Assembly: GCF_013363995.1 (NCBI RefSeq)
Contig: NZ_JABWGO010000001.1
Span: forward strand, 1,084,087 to 1,148,086
Direction of reading: 5' to 3'
Length of the DNA: 64,000 nt
DNA from: Nonomuraea rhodomycinica
Lineage (GTDB): Bacteria > Actinomycetota > Actinomycetes > Streptosporangiales > Streptosporangiaceae
The position numbers and the translations under genes were made by a program. Each line of letters begins with the position of its first letter. The stretch's first letter is position 1. Below are positions 8,204 through 17,500 of this stretch, piece after piece. Below the pieces are notes generated by a model, which was not told the DNA's origin, searched no databases, and saw only the letters and a list, made by a program, of their open reading frames with translations.

Positions 8204-10645
8204 TCACGCGCGCCGGGCTCGCCAGGCTTTGTGCGCGGCGTCGGCCAGCACCATGGCCGGGATCGCGAGCGCGGCCAGCGCCCAGCCCGCCGGCGGCGGG
8301 AAGGAGCCCCCGAGCACGCCGGCGACCGGCGGCAGGCCGAGGAAGAGCACCAGCATGACGGCCTCGAAGGCGAGCGCGCCGAGCAGCAGCGGGTTGGTGC
8401 GCCAGCGCAGCCGGCCGACCCAGCGCGTTTCGCTGCGGCAGGCGACGGCGTTGGCGAACTGGCCGAGCACGACGGCGGCGAAGGCGGTCCCGGAGGCGGC
8501 GGCGAGCAGAGCGGGGGACGGGGCGGCGCCGAGGTGCCAGCCGCCCAGCAGGAGGACGGCGATGAAGGCGCCCATCTCCGCCGACGCCTGGGCGGGACCG
8601 AGCACGGCGAAGACGCGGCCGATCAGCCGGCGGTCCACGAGGTTGCCGGTGCGAGCGGGGCCGTGCATGGTGCGGGGGTTGGCGGGCTCGGCGCCGAGGG
8701 CGAGCGCGGGCAGCAGGTCGGTGCCGATGTCGAGGGCGAGCACCTGCAGCACGCTCAGCGCGAGCGGGACGGTGCCGCCGGACAGCGCCCAGACGGCGAA
8801 CGGCGTGAGCTCCGCGACGTTGTCGGTCAGGTGGTAGGTGAGGAAGCGGCGCACGTTGGCGTAGGTGGCGCGGCCCAGCTCCACGGCGGTGACGATGGTG
8901 GCGAAGTGGTCGTCGAGCAGCACCAGGTCGGCGGCCTCGCGGGCGACGTCGGTGCCGGACGCGCCCATGGCGATGCCGATGTCGGCCTCGCGCAGGGCGG
9001 GACCGTCGTTGACGCCGTCGCCCGTCATGGCGACGACGTGGCCGCGTGAGCGCAGAGCGCGGGCGATGCGCAGCTTGTCCTCGGGGGTCACGCGGGCCAC
9101 GACGACGCCGTCGCGGTCGAGCAGTTCGCCCAGCGCCGCGTCGTCGGCGGGCAGGTCGGCGCCCGTGACCACGAGTTCCTCCGCACCGAGCAGGCCCACC
9201 TCCTCGGCGACGGCGCGGGCGGTGCCGGGGTGATCGCCGGTGATCATGGCCAGCTTGATGCCGGCGATCCGGCACTTCCCGATGGCCTCGGCGACGTCGT
9301 CCCGAGGAGGGTCGTGCAGGCCGACCAGGCCGAGGAAGTCGAGATCGCGTTCCTCCGCCGCGTCCGCACCGGCGACCGCCAGCACGCGCAACCCTTGCGC
9401 GCTCATCCGGGTCAGCGCCTCCTCCACCCCGGGCACATCGCCGCAGAGCGGGAGCACGGTGTCGGGGGCGCCCTTGAGGTGCAGGTGACCGTCGGCCACG
9501 ACGGAGGCGCGGCGCCGTACCGGGTCGAAGGGGAAGCGGCGGGTGATCTCCCCGGACAGGTCGGCGCCGAGCCTCAGCGCCTCCACGTGTAAGGCGACCT
9601 CCATCGGGTCGCCGACCGGCTTGCCGTCGCTCATCCGGCCGGTGGAGCTCAGCACGGCCGAGCGCATGACCTCGGCCGGTGAACGGCCCGGAGCCCACAC
9701 GTCGGCGACGGCCATCTCGTTGCGGGTCAGCGTGCCGGTCTTGTCGGTGCAGATGAACGTGGCCGAGCCGAGCGTCTCGACCGCCTCCAGGTGGCGGACC
9801 AGCGCGTTCTTGGCCGCCATGCGCTGCGCGGCGCGGGCCAGCGACAGGGTCACGGTCGGCAGCAGGCCCTCGGGGACCAGGGCCACGGTGACGCCGATGG
9901 CGAACAGGAAGCCCTGCCCGGGGTCCATGCCCAGCAGCAGGGCCAGTCCGAAGAAGGCGGCGCCGACGACCAGGGCGATCCCGGCGACGATCCTGACCAC
10001 CTTGCCGAGCTGGACGGCCAGCGGGCTCGGCGGCCGGCTCGCCTCCCGCGTCAGCTCGGCGATCGCGGCCAGCCGGGTACGCGGTCCGGTGACCAGCACG
10101 ACGGCCTCCGCCTGGCCCTCCACCACGAACGTGCCCGCGTACGCGTGGTCGCCGTGCTGGGGCCGGACCGGGCGGCTCTCCCCGGTGAGCATTGACTCGT
10201 TGACGGCGAGCGCGTGCACGTCCGCCAGTTCGAGGTCGGCCGACACGCGGTCGCCCGCCTCCAGCAGCACCACGTCGCCTGTCACGAGTTCGGCCGCGCT
10301 GATCTGCAGCCGTCTGCCGTCCCGGCGGACCACCGCGTTGGCCGGGATCAGCTCGCCCAGCCGCTGGGCGGCCCTGTCGGCGCGGTACTCCTGGGCGAAG
10401 GCGAACACCCCGTTCAGCAGCACCACGACGACGATGGCGACGGCGAGCTGCGGCATCCCGGCCAGCAGGGCCAGCCCGGACGCGCCCCACAGCAGCAGGG
10501 CGAAGAAGTGCACCATCTGACGCAGCAGCAGCACCACGGGACGGGTGCGGCGGGCGGCGGGCAGCGTGTTCGGCCCGTCGGCGGCCAGCCGGGCCGCGGC
10601 TTCGGCGGCGGTGAGCCCGGACCCGGCCCGTGACACGCTTGTCAT
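8204..10645 (-). CDS. P2-type cation-transporting ATPase, Na,K-ATPase-like core
   Basis: An 813-residue P-type ATPase. It has the actuator TGES (154-157), the phosphorylation site Asp301 in CTDKTGTLT and the hinge GDGVND. The M4 motif PEGLL (258-262), followed by RMAAKN and HLEAVETLGS, resembles P2C Na,K/H,K-ATPase alpha subunits more than the PEGLP of Ca pumps. No CPx motif or N-terminal metal domain, so not a heavy-metal pump. ATG 10645 (MTSVSRAGS) is chosen because it starts just before the cation ATPase N-terminal domain. The DosR regulon of M. tuberculosis contains the P2 ATPase CtpF, a plausible functional parallel. A degenerate box lies 37 nt upstream. The ion is unproven. Confidence 0.9.
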   Translation of the reverse strand: MTSVSRAGSGLTAAEAAARLAADGPNTLPAARRTRPVVLLLRQMVHFFALLLWGASGLALLAGMPQLAVAIVVVVLLNGVFAFAQEYRADRAAQRLGELIPANAVVRRDGRRLQISAAELVTGDVVLLEAGDRVSADLELADVHALAVNESMLTGESRPVRPQHGDHAYAGTFVVEGQAEAVVLVTGPRTRLAAIAELTREASRPPSPLAVQLGKVVRIVAGIALVVGAAFFGLALLLGMDPGQGFLFAIGVTVALVPEGLLPTVTLSLARAAQRMAAKNALVRHLEAVETLGSATFICTDKTGTLTRNEMAVADVWAPGRSPAEVMRSAVLSSTGRMSDGKPVGDPMEVALHVEALRLGADLSGEITRRFPFDPVRRRASVVADGHLHLKGAPDTVLPLCGDVPGVEEALTRMSAQGLRVLAVAGADAAEERDLDFLGLVGLHDPPRDDVAEAIGKCRIAGIKLAMITGDHPGTARAVAEEVGLLGAEELVVTGADLPADDAALGELLDRDGVVVARVTPEDKLRIARALRSRGHVVAMTGDGVNDGPALREADIGIAMGASGTDVAREAADLVLLDDHFATIVTAVELGRATYANVRRFLTYHLTDNVAELTPFAVWALSGGTVPLALSVLQVLALDIGTDLLPALALGAEPANPRTMHGPARTGNLVDRRLIGRVFAVLGPAQASAEMGAFIAVLLLGGWHLGAAPSPALLAAASGTAFAAVVLGQFANAVACRSETRWVGRLRWRTNPLLLGALAFEAVMLVLFLGLPPVAGVLGGSFPPPAGWALAALAIPAMVLADAAHKAWRARRA

Positions 10646-10682
10646 GTCCCCCACCCTCCCGGTCCGCGCGGGCGGCCCGGCA

Positions 10683-10696
10683 GGGACCTTGGGCCT
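10683..10696. promoter_or_regulatory. Degenerate DosR-like box between ATPase and CBS-BON 2
   Basis: GGGAC-CTTG-GGCCT. The left half-site is perfect and the right one is degraded. It begins 37 nt upstream of the ATPase start, close to the 35 nt seen for xfp and usp, which is the main reason to keep it. Confidence 0.4.
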
Positions 10697-10730
10697 CAAG
10701 GGCGGGGCCGTCCGGCACTGCCGGCGCGCC

Positions 10731-10745
10731 GGTTTCTGGGAAACC
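10731..10745. promoter_or_regulatory. Perfect 6-3-6 inverted repeat
   Basis: GGTTTC-TGG-GAAACC, about 103 nt before CBS-BON 2 in the divergent intergenic region. It differs from the GGGAC boxes and could be an operator for another regulator. No known consensus is recognised. Confidence 0.35.
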
Positions 10746-10847
10746 CTCGGTGGTGTAAGCCGTTCCAGGTCCACGCCGGCCACCTCGCCGGCCTGCTCCT
10801 CCGTCCCGTGCCCGGCGTCGTCCGGGTCTCCCCTGCAGGAGATGACC

Positions 10848-11531
10848 ATGAGAACCACCGTCCAGGACGTGATGACCACCGACGTGGCCGCCGTCAACGA
10901 GAAGGCCTCCTTCCACACCGTGGCCGACCTGCTCATCGAGCGGGGCGTCAGCGGCGTGCCCGTGGTGGACGACGACAACCGGGTGCTCGGTGTCGTGTCC
11001 GAGACCGACCTGCTGGCCAAGGAGGAGTTCAAGGAGCGCTACTACGGTGACGCCTACCGGCCGCCGCTGCGCGCCCGCCTGCGCCACACGGCCGGCAGCG
11101 AGGGCAGCGGCTACCGCAAGGCGCAGGGCGAGACCGCCGGCGCGCTGATGACCTCCCCGGCCCGCACCACCACCCCGGACGCCTCGGTCGTGCTCGCCGC
11201 CCGGCGGATGGACCGGTACGGCGTCAAGCGCCTGCCCGTGGTCGACGACGGCGGCCGCCTGGTCGGCATCGTCAGCCGCCGCGACCTGATCAAGGTCTTC
11301 CTCCGTTCGGACGGCGACATCGAGCGCCGGATCCGCGACGCCCTGCCGGGTGAGCCGGGCATCGCGGTGTCCGAAGGGGTGGTGACCTTGTCCGGGGTGC
11401 TCGACGAGCACAGCCACGCCATCAGGGCGGTCCGCCTGGCCGAGAACGTCGACGGCGTCGTGGCCGTGCACGACGAGCTCAGCTGGAAGCACGACGACAT
11501 CGTGGAGATGCCCATGTGGGGCGGAGCCTGA
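10848..11531 (+). CDS. CBS-pair and BON domain protein 2
   Basis: A 227-residue paralogue of the protein at 3479 with the same order: CBS (GVSGVPVVDDDNRVLGVV), the basic linker [14 protein letters not shown] ([20 protein letters not shown]), then BON. Of the two ATGs at 10842 and 10848, the second is favoured because AGGAG at 10836 is then 7 nt away. The two copies flank the usp-pfl-ATPase block, suggesting duplication inside the island. Likely an adenylate-sensing stress protein; the partner of the BON domain is unknown. Confidence 0.85.
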   Translation: MRTTVQDVMTTDVAAVNEKASFHTVADLLIERGVSGVPVVDDDNRVLGVVSETDLLAKEEFKERYYGDAYRPPLRARLRHTAGSEGSGYRKAQGETAGALMTSPARTTTPDASVVLAARRMDRYGVKRLPVVDDGGRLVGIVSRRDLIKVFLRSDGDIERRIRDALPGEPGIAVSEGVVTLSGVLDEHSHAIRAVRLAENVDGVVAVHDELSWKHDDIVEMPMWGGA

Positions 11532-11532
11532 G

Positions 11533-12222
11533 TCACCGTCCTGTCGTGCTGCGGCGTACCATCTCGGTGATCCAGACCGGCGCGAACGGGGACGTGCAGC
11601 CCGGCGGAGTCGGGTAGTCCTTGAGCACCCCCAGCCGTTCACCGATGTCGATCGCACGGGCGCGGTGCTCGGCGTGCTCGATCCCGATCTGCGCCAGGCA
11701 GTGGTTCATCGCCCACTGCAGGCGGTCCGGGGCGTCCTTCATCTCCGCCTCGATGACGTCGAGCAGTCCGGCGAGGTCGAGCCCTGCGGGCTTCCTGGCC
11801 ACGCGTTCGGTGGTCAGCGCCCAGCCGGCGCCGGCGACCACGGGGTCCGGGTCGGCGGACCAGGCCAGGCGCAGCTCTTCGGAGTGCGGGCTCTTCTTCA
11901 CCACGTAGTTCACGAGCCAGTCGTGCACCTTGGGGGTGCGCGCCTCGCGCACCATGACGTCCAGCTCGTCGCGCTCGAACGCCTTCGGGCGGCAGATCAG
12001 GATCGCCAGCAGCCGCGCCGCGGTGTCGCCCGTCTCCCAGAGCCGGCACGCCAGCTCCTGCCGCGTCTTCAGCCGCTTCGCCAGCGCGCGCAGCTCGCCG
12101 AGGTTCACCCCGTGATCGTCGCCGTGTCTCTCGTTCACCTCGCGGGTCCTCGGGTCCTGGAGTGCGGCCAGCTCGGCCATCACCTCGGCCACCTCGCTCT
12201 CCGTCGGCGCCGTCTCCGCCAC
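11533..12222 (-). CDS. DNA alkylation repair protein (AlkD-like)
   Basis: A 229-residue all-helical protein with the AlkD/HEAT-like pattern: LGELRALAKRLKT, RLLAILICRP, VHDWLVNYVV, GWALTTERV and a C-terminal WITEMVRR. Family members are DNA glycosylases for N3- and N7-alkylpurines, although many actinobacterial members are uncharacterised. I prefer GTG 12222, which has AGGAGAGGAGG immediately upstream; an in-frame ATG at 12285 has no ribosome site and adds 21 residues outside the domain. It is convergent with CBS-BON 2, with stops 1 nt apart. Confidence 0.8.
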   Translation of the reverse strand: MAETAPTESEVAEVMAELAALQDPRTREVNERHGDDHGVNLGELRALAKRLKTRQELACRLWETGDTAARLLAILICRPKAFERDELDVMVREARTPKVHDWLVNYVVKKSPHSEELRLAWSADPDPVVAGAGWALTTERVARKPAGLDLAGLLDVIEAEMKDAPDRLQWAMNHCLAQIGIEHAEHRARAIDIGERLGVLKDYPTPPGCTSPFAPVWITEMVRRSTTGR

Positions 12223-12324
12223 CTCGGCCTCCTCTCCTTCACATGCCACTCCGACCGTACGGCCGGACTCAGGAGGTACGCGCATTGCCGCGGCGGACGC
12301 GCGTCGTTCGCCGCCGCCGCGCGG

Positions 12325-13017
12325 CTAATGACGCACGCCGTCGGGGGTGGTCTCCGTGCCGGGAGTGACGAGCCCGGTCTCGTACGCCAGCGCCACTGCC
12401 TGCGCCCGGCTGCCGAGGTCGAGTTTGGCCATGGCGCGGTTGAGGTGCGTCTTGACGGTGGCCTCGCTGACGTTCAGGCGCGCCGCGATCTCGGCGTTCG
12501 GCAGGGCGTGGCCCACGAGCTTGAGGACCTCGGCTTCGCGGGCGGTCAGGACGTCGAGCTGGGGCGCGGGCCGGGGGGCGGCGGGGTCCGGCCGGTGGGT
12601 GTAGGCCTTGACGAGGCGCTGGATGACGGTGGGCGCGAAGAGCATGTCGCCGGAGGCGACGGTGTGGATGGCGGCGATGAGCCGTTCGGGCGGGGTGTCC
12701 TTGAGCAGGAATCCCGAGGCGCCGGCGCGCAGCGCGTTGTAGACGTATTCGTCCAGGTCGAAGGTGGTCAGGATGACCACGCGGGGTGGCTGGTCGCGGT
12801 GCGCGGACAGGATGCGCTCGGTGGCGGTGACCCCGTTCATGCCCGGCATCCTGACGTCCATGAGGATCACGTCGGGCCGGGCGGCGGCCGTCAGGGCGAT
12901 GGCCTCCTGGCCGCTCGCCGCTTCGCCGACGACGTCGAGGCCGGGGGCGGCGCGGATCAGCGCCGCCAGGCCGGCGCGGACGAGGACCTGGTCGTCGACG
13001 ACGAGTACTTTGATCAT
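12325..13017 (-). CDS. NarL/LuxR-type response regulator
   Basis: A 230-residue two-domain regulator. The receiver domain (1-120) has the acidic pair DD near residues 8-9 and the phosphoacceptor Asp in VILMDVRMPG. The LuxR-type HTH (about 155-215) reads LTAREAEVLKLV...NAEIAARLNVSEATVKTHL. Its ATG overlaps the kinase stop (ATGA), so the pair is coupled. Architecture is DesR/LiaR-like. It lies next to the GGGAC-box island, and DosR is also NarL-type, but nothing in its sequence proves it binds those boxes. Confidence 0.92.
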   Translation of the reverse strand: MIKVLVVDDQVLVRAGLAALIRAAPGLDVVGEAASGQEAIALTAAARPDVILMDVRMPGMNGVTATERILSAHRDQPPRVVILTTFDLDEYVYNALRAGASGFLLKDTPPERLIAAIHTVASGDMLFAPTVIQRLVKAYTHRPDPAAPRPAPQLDVLTAREAEVLKLVGHALPNAEIAARLNVSEATVKTHLNRAMAKLDLGSRAQAVALAYETGLVTPGTETTPDGVRH

Positions 13018-14276
13018 CCGCTCGGTTCACCGGCCGGGGCGAGGGGCGGGGTGTCCGTGCCCGGGGAGGGCAGCGGCAGAGTGACCACGACCTCGAATCC
13101 TCCTGACGGCTTCGACCCGCTTCTGACCGTTCCCTTGTAGAGCTTGACGCGTTCGCGCATGCCGATCAAGCCGTGGCCGTCCCCCTCCGGGGAGGGCGGG
13201 GCCCCGCGTCCGTCGTCGCTGACGCGCAGTTCGAGGTCGGCGCCGTAGTCGAGGGAGACCCGCGCCGTGGCGGGGCCGGCGTGTTTGAGCACGTTGGTGA
13301 GGCATTCCTGGACGATGCGGTAGGCGCACAGGTCGATCCCGGGCGGCAGCGGGCGTACGGTGCCGGTGATCGACACCTCCACCGGGACGCCGGCGGAGCG
13401 CACCCGTTCCGTCAGCTGATCGAGCCGGCCCAGGCCCGGCGCCGGGTCGTAGCTGTCGGCGCACTCGTCGGCGCCGTCGCCGGCGTCGTCGCCGGCGTCG
13501 ATGCGCAGGACGGCCAGCAGCCGCCGCATCTCGCCCATGACCTCGCTGCCCGTGTCGGCGATGGTGGCGAGGGCGCCGCGCGCGGTGGCGGGGTCGGAGC
13601 CGAAGACGTAGCGGGCCAGCCCCGCCTGGATCACGATGACCGACATGTGGTGGGCGACCACGTCATGCAGTTCCCGGGCGATGCGCACGCGTTCCTCGGT
13701 GACGGCACGCCGCGCCCTGTCCTCCTGGTCGCGCCGTAAGCGCTCGGTGAGGGCGGCGAGCTGCCCGTTGCGCTCGACGACCGTCCGGGTCCGGTTGCCG
13801 AACGACCACACGACGACCACGATGAGGCTGACCTGCGCGATGTTGGGCCAGGTGAAGTCGTCGGGTGCGAGGAACGCCGCGTGCCACCAGGAGGCCGCCA
13901 CGGCGAGGCCGCAGGCGACGGACACGGCCGGGGGCCGGCGCACGGCGACCGTGTAGAGGGCCAGCACCGGCGCCGCCTCGTTGAGCCGGGTGTCGTAGCC
14001 GGCCAGGTGGAAGACGATCGCGAGGAGCAGGGCGACGCCCAGCACGGTCAGCGGAGCGCGCCGCCGCCAGGCCAGGACGAGGTTGGCCGCCAGCGTCAGC
14101 CCCACGGCGGCGGCGTCCCAGGGGCGCTGCGCGTAGCCGGACGGCACCGCGTCCTCGGCCAGCACGAAGCCGAACACCACGGTGGTGACGGCGACCACCA
14201 CGCTGAAGATCAGGTCGACGACGAAGGGGTTCATCCCGGCGAGCCACCGGAGCGACGACAGCATCTTCGCGCGCAT
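13014..14276 (-). CDS. NarL-family sensor histidine kinase
   Basis: A 420-residue membrane kinase. The N-terminal part (about 20-165) has several TM segments. A short coiled linker leads into HisKA_3 with the phosphoacceptor His in ARELHDVVAHHMSVI. A HATPase_c domain follows with N-box ECLTNVLKHA and G-box DGRGAPP/GHGLIGMRER. There are no GAF, PAS or haem-type domains, so it is not a DosS/DosT-type oxygen sensor by sequence; such kinases often sense membrane state. Coupled to the response regulator by ATGA. Confidence 0.9.
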   Translation of the reverse strand: MRAKMLSSLRWLAGMNPFVVDLIFSVVVAVTTVVFGFVLAEDAVPSGYAQRPWDAAAVGLTLAANLVLAWRRRAPLTVLGVALLLAIVFHLAGYDTRLNEAAPVLALYTVAVRRPPAVSVACGLAVAASWWHAAFLAPDDFTWPNIAQVSLIVVVVWSFGNRTRTVVERNGQLAALTERLRRDQEDRARRAVTEERVRIARELHDVVAHHMSVIVIQAGLARYVFGSDPATARGALATIADTGSEVMGEMRRLLAVLRIDAGDDAGDGADECADSYDPAPGLGRLDQLTERVRSAGVPVEVSITGTVRPLPPGIDLCAYRIVQECLTNVLKHAGPATARVSLDYGADLELRVSDDGRGAPPSPEGDGHGLIGMRERVKLYKGTVRSGSKPSGGFEVVVTLPLPSPGTDTPPLAPAGEPSG

Positions 14277-14468
14277 CAGCGCATGCTAACCGGCGCGAGC
14301 GGCGCTCCTCATCGCCTGAGCGCCTGGTCCGCCACTGCGACTTCGGCGGTAGGGACGCCCATCATGTACAGCAGAGGTTTACCTCTCAGGCCGGGCCGTA
14401 CCGCGGATGGCGGAATGATCTCTACCCCAGAGTTTGACGCCGAGGATGACCGCTTTTTCCTATAAATG

Positions 14469-14491
14469 GTGCCGGTTCGAGTCGCCGGCAC
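14469..14491. repeat. Hairpin GTGCCGG...CCGGCAC
   Basis: A perfect 7-bp stem with a 9-nt loop (TTCGAGTCG). The loop resembles a tRNA T-loop, but no D-arm, anticodon arm or acceptor stem surrounds it, so it is not called as a tRNA. It could be an RNA leader structure for the LamG mRNA. Confidence 0.45.
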
Positions 14492-14510
14492 TGGCAGCGA
14501 GCGGCACGCC

Positions 14511-14535
14511 CGTACGGGACGGACCGTCCCGTACG
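14511..14535. promoter_or_regulatory. 25-bp perfect palindrome (operator candidate)
   Basis: The arms CGTACGGGACGG and CCGTCCCGTACG are perfect inverted repeats separated by a single A. Without a loop it is more likely a dimeric-repressor operator than an RNA hairpin. It is 58 nt upstream of the LamG gene start, placing it at or near that gene's promoter. It contains GGGAC and GTCCC half-sites at 5-nt rather than 4-nt spacing, so it is not a standard DosR-type box. Confidence 0.6.
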
Positions 14536-14593
14536 TGGTGGAACCGATGAGCAGCTCACGCAAGCACACTCAGCCGCACCTCCAGGAGACTCG

Positions 14594-17500
14594 ATGCGCC
14601 GCCGCACCCCCCGCAGCGTCCTCAGCCGTGTCCTCGCCATGGCCATGTCGCTGGTCCTGTCACTGGTCATGTCCCTGCTGGTCCGCTGTCCGGACGCCGT
14701 CGCCGCCTCGCCGGGTGGGTTCCCCGCGCGGGCGGCGACGGGCGGGCCGCCCGCACCGTCCGAACGCGAGGCCCAGGAGCTGGCGCGCGGCAGCGGGCGG
14801 CGCGTCGAGGTGCTGCCGCTGCGCACGGAGACCCGCCAGGTGTTCGCCAACCCCGACGGCTCGTACACCTCCGAGACCTCGGCGCTGCCCGAGCGGGTAC
14901 GGCGCGGCGGCGGCTGGGCCGACGTCGATCCGACCCTGGTCTTCGCCGAGGACGGAAGCGTGCGCACCGTGGCGACGCCGCTCGACCTGACCTTCTCGGG
15001 CGGCGGAAGAGGCCCGCTGGCGGCGATCGGCGAGGGGGGACGTTCGGTCGCGATGAGCTGGCCGGGGAGCCTGCCGAAGCCGGTGCTCGACGGGGACACC
15101 GCCACCTACGGCGAGGTGCTGCCGGGCGTCGACCTGAAGGTGACCGCGTCGGTGCTCGGCTTCTCCGAGGTCCTCGTGGTCAAGAACCGGGACGCCGCCG
15201 CCGACCCCGCACTGGACAGGATCGGCTTCGGCATGCGCGCGACCGGGCTGACGGTGCGCAGGACGGCGAGCGGCGGCCTGAGCGCCGTCACCGAGTCGGG
15301 AACCGAGCTGTTCCACGCCCCGGCGCCGCGCATGTGGGACTCGTCGGGCACGGCGGCGGCCCCCGCCTCGCTGACGGCCGGGCCCTCCCGCCAGGGCCGG
15401 CAGGCCGTGATGGCCGTGGACCTGGACCGGGACCGCATCGCGATCACACCGGACAAGGGCCTGCTGACCTCCCCCGCCACGACCTACCCCGTCTACATCG
15501 ACCCGCAGTGGTCGGGCTCGAAGCTGGCCTGGACGTACGTGGACCAGGCCTACCCCTCCCAGGAGTACTGGAACTCCAGCCACATGCCGGAGGCCGGCAA
15601 CTACGGCAGCGGCCTGAAGCGGTCGTTCTTCCGGATGGACTCCGACAACGTCAACGGCAAGCACATCCTCAAGGCCACGTTCCGCATCACGCAGGTCAAG
15701 TCCTGGGGCTGCACCTCCAGCCCGCAGGCCGTGCAGCTCTGGCTCACCGGCGGCATCTCCAGCTCGACGAACTGGAGTCATCAGCCGTCCTGGAGCGACC
15801 ACCAGGACAGCGTGGCCTCCGACGCCGGCTACAGCTCCTCCTGCCCGGACAAGGGCATCGAGTTCAACGTGACGGGCGCGATCGTCAAGGCCGCCAAGGC
15901 CGGCTGGTCGAACACGACGTTCGGGTTGCGGGACTCCAACGACACCAGCAGCGGCGTGTGGGGGTGGAAGGGCTTCAGCGCCTCTCCGAAGCTCGTCATC
16001 GACTACAACACCCCGCCGGCCGCTCCCTCGGGCATCGGCACCTACCCGGCCACCCCCTGCGTCACGGGCGCCGCCCGACCGGCGGTCAACGCCGGCGACG
16101 CCGCCAGCCCGCTCCAGCTCAAGGCCCGGATCTACGACCCGGACAAGGCCGGCGACGGCGTGCGGGCCGAGTTCGTCCTGCACCACTACAACGCCGCCAC
16201 CGGCGGGTGGGACGACATCACCTCGACCATGCCCGGCGACGGGAAGACCGCCTACAAGTACACCACCTCGGCCACCGACCACTCGGTCAAGCTGGCCGGG
16301 CTCACCACCGGCCACACCTACGGCTACAAGGTCAGGGCGTACGACGGCACGGACTCCAGCGCGTGGAGCAAGTGGTGCGAGTTCACCGTGGACACGATCG
16401 ACCCGGCCACCCTGCCCAAGGTCAGCTCCCTCGACTACCCGGCCGACACTCCGGACGCCTGGCAGGGCAGCGTGGGCTGGGCGGGCGGATTCACGCTGGC
16501 CCCCGGCGACGGTGAGACCGACGTGACGGCCTTCCGATGGGCGCTCGACGACCCGGCGCTGGCCACCGCCGCCACCCAGGTGACGATCCCCGCCGGGCAG
16601 CCCTCCGTGAACGTGCGGCTCGCGCCCCGCCACGACTGGCTCAACGCCCTGTACGTCTACCCGGTCGACCGGGCCGGCAACGTCGGCAAGACCCCGGCCG
16701 TCTACAGCTTCTACGTCAGGGCGGGCTTCGACCCGGTGGGGCACTGGCGGATGGACGAGGGCGGCGGGTTCACGGCCGGCGACTCCGCGGCGACGCCGCA
16801 CCCGGTGACGTTCACCGGCGGCGCGAGCTGGAGCGGCGGCCGCGTGGCCGGCGGCGTGCACTTCGACGGCGCCACCGGGTACGGAAGCACGGACGGCCCG
16901 GTGGTGCACACCGACAGGAGCATGTCCGTCGGCGCCTGGGTGCTGCTGTCCGACAAGAGCAAGAACTCCACCGTGGCCAGCCAGTCGGCCACGCGCTCCT
17001 CGGGCTTCCAGCTCTACTACTCCGCCAGCTCCAAGCGCTGGATCTTCAGCAAGTACGACGCCGACACCGACAACGAGACCGCCGTCCGCGCGGTGAGCGA
17101 CGCCGAACCGGTGACCGGCATCTGGACCCATCTGGTGGGCGTGTGGGACGCGCCGCACCGGCAGCTGCGCCTGTACGTCAACGGCATCCGCCAGTCGGCG
17201 CCGGCCGCCTTCCCGTACGCTCCGTGGGACGCGACCGGCCCGCTGCAGGTGGGGCGGATGAAGTGGCGCAGCACGTTCATCGAGAACTTCGCCGGCGACA
17301 TCGACGAGCTGAAGGTCTGGAACCGGGAGCTGTCCGACGACCCGCGCACCGTCAACGATCCCGCGCTCGGCAACGAGATCGCCGCCATGGCCAAGCAGCC
17401 GCCCATCCAGCGTGGCTGGTGGAAGTTCGAGGAGACGGCGGGCACCACCGCGGTCAACACGACCGACAGCCGCTGGCCCGCGACGCTCGGCGGCGGCGCC

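Larger units (their letters stand above)
14277..14593. other. AT-richer intergenic region before secreted LamG gene
   Basis: This 317-bp divergent gap is lower in GC than its surroundings (notably 14340-14470). It holds a 7-bp stem hairpin (14469-14491) and the 25-bp palindrome listed separately. An antisense ORF at 14309-14569 has no domain or ribosome support and I do not call it. Promoters for the LamG gene and probably the kinase lie here. Confidence 0.6.

Noticed and set aside
8007-11657. 1216-aa minus ORF covering ATPase and CBS-BON 2
   Set aside because: Different frame from the ATPase; Arg/Pro-rich and without domains.
12325-14276. Two-component pair as the DosRS of the island
   Set aside because: The kinase has TM segments but no GAF or haem-type sensor domain, and the regulator looks DesR/LiaR-like. 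Proximity alone is not enough.
14469-14491. tRNA T-arm-like sequence GGTTCGAGTC
   Set aside because: No acceptor, D or anticodon arms in the flanking sequence; treated as a hairpin only.
14309-14569. 86-aa minus ORF in the LamG upstream region
   Set aside because: No ribosome site, no recognisable domain, and it crosses the 25-bp palindrome and the hairpin.
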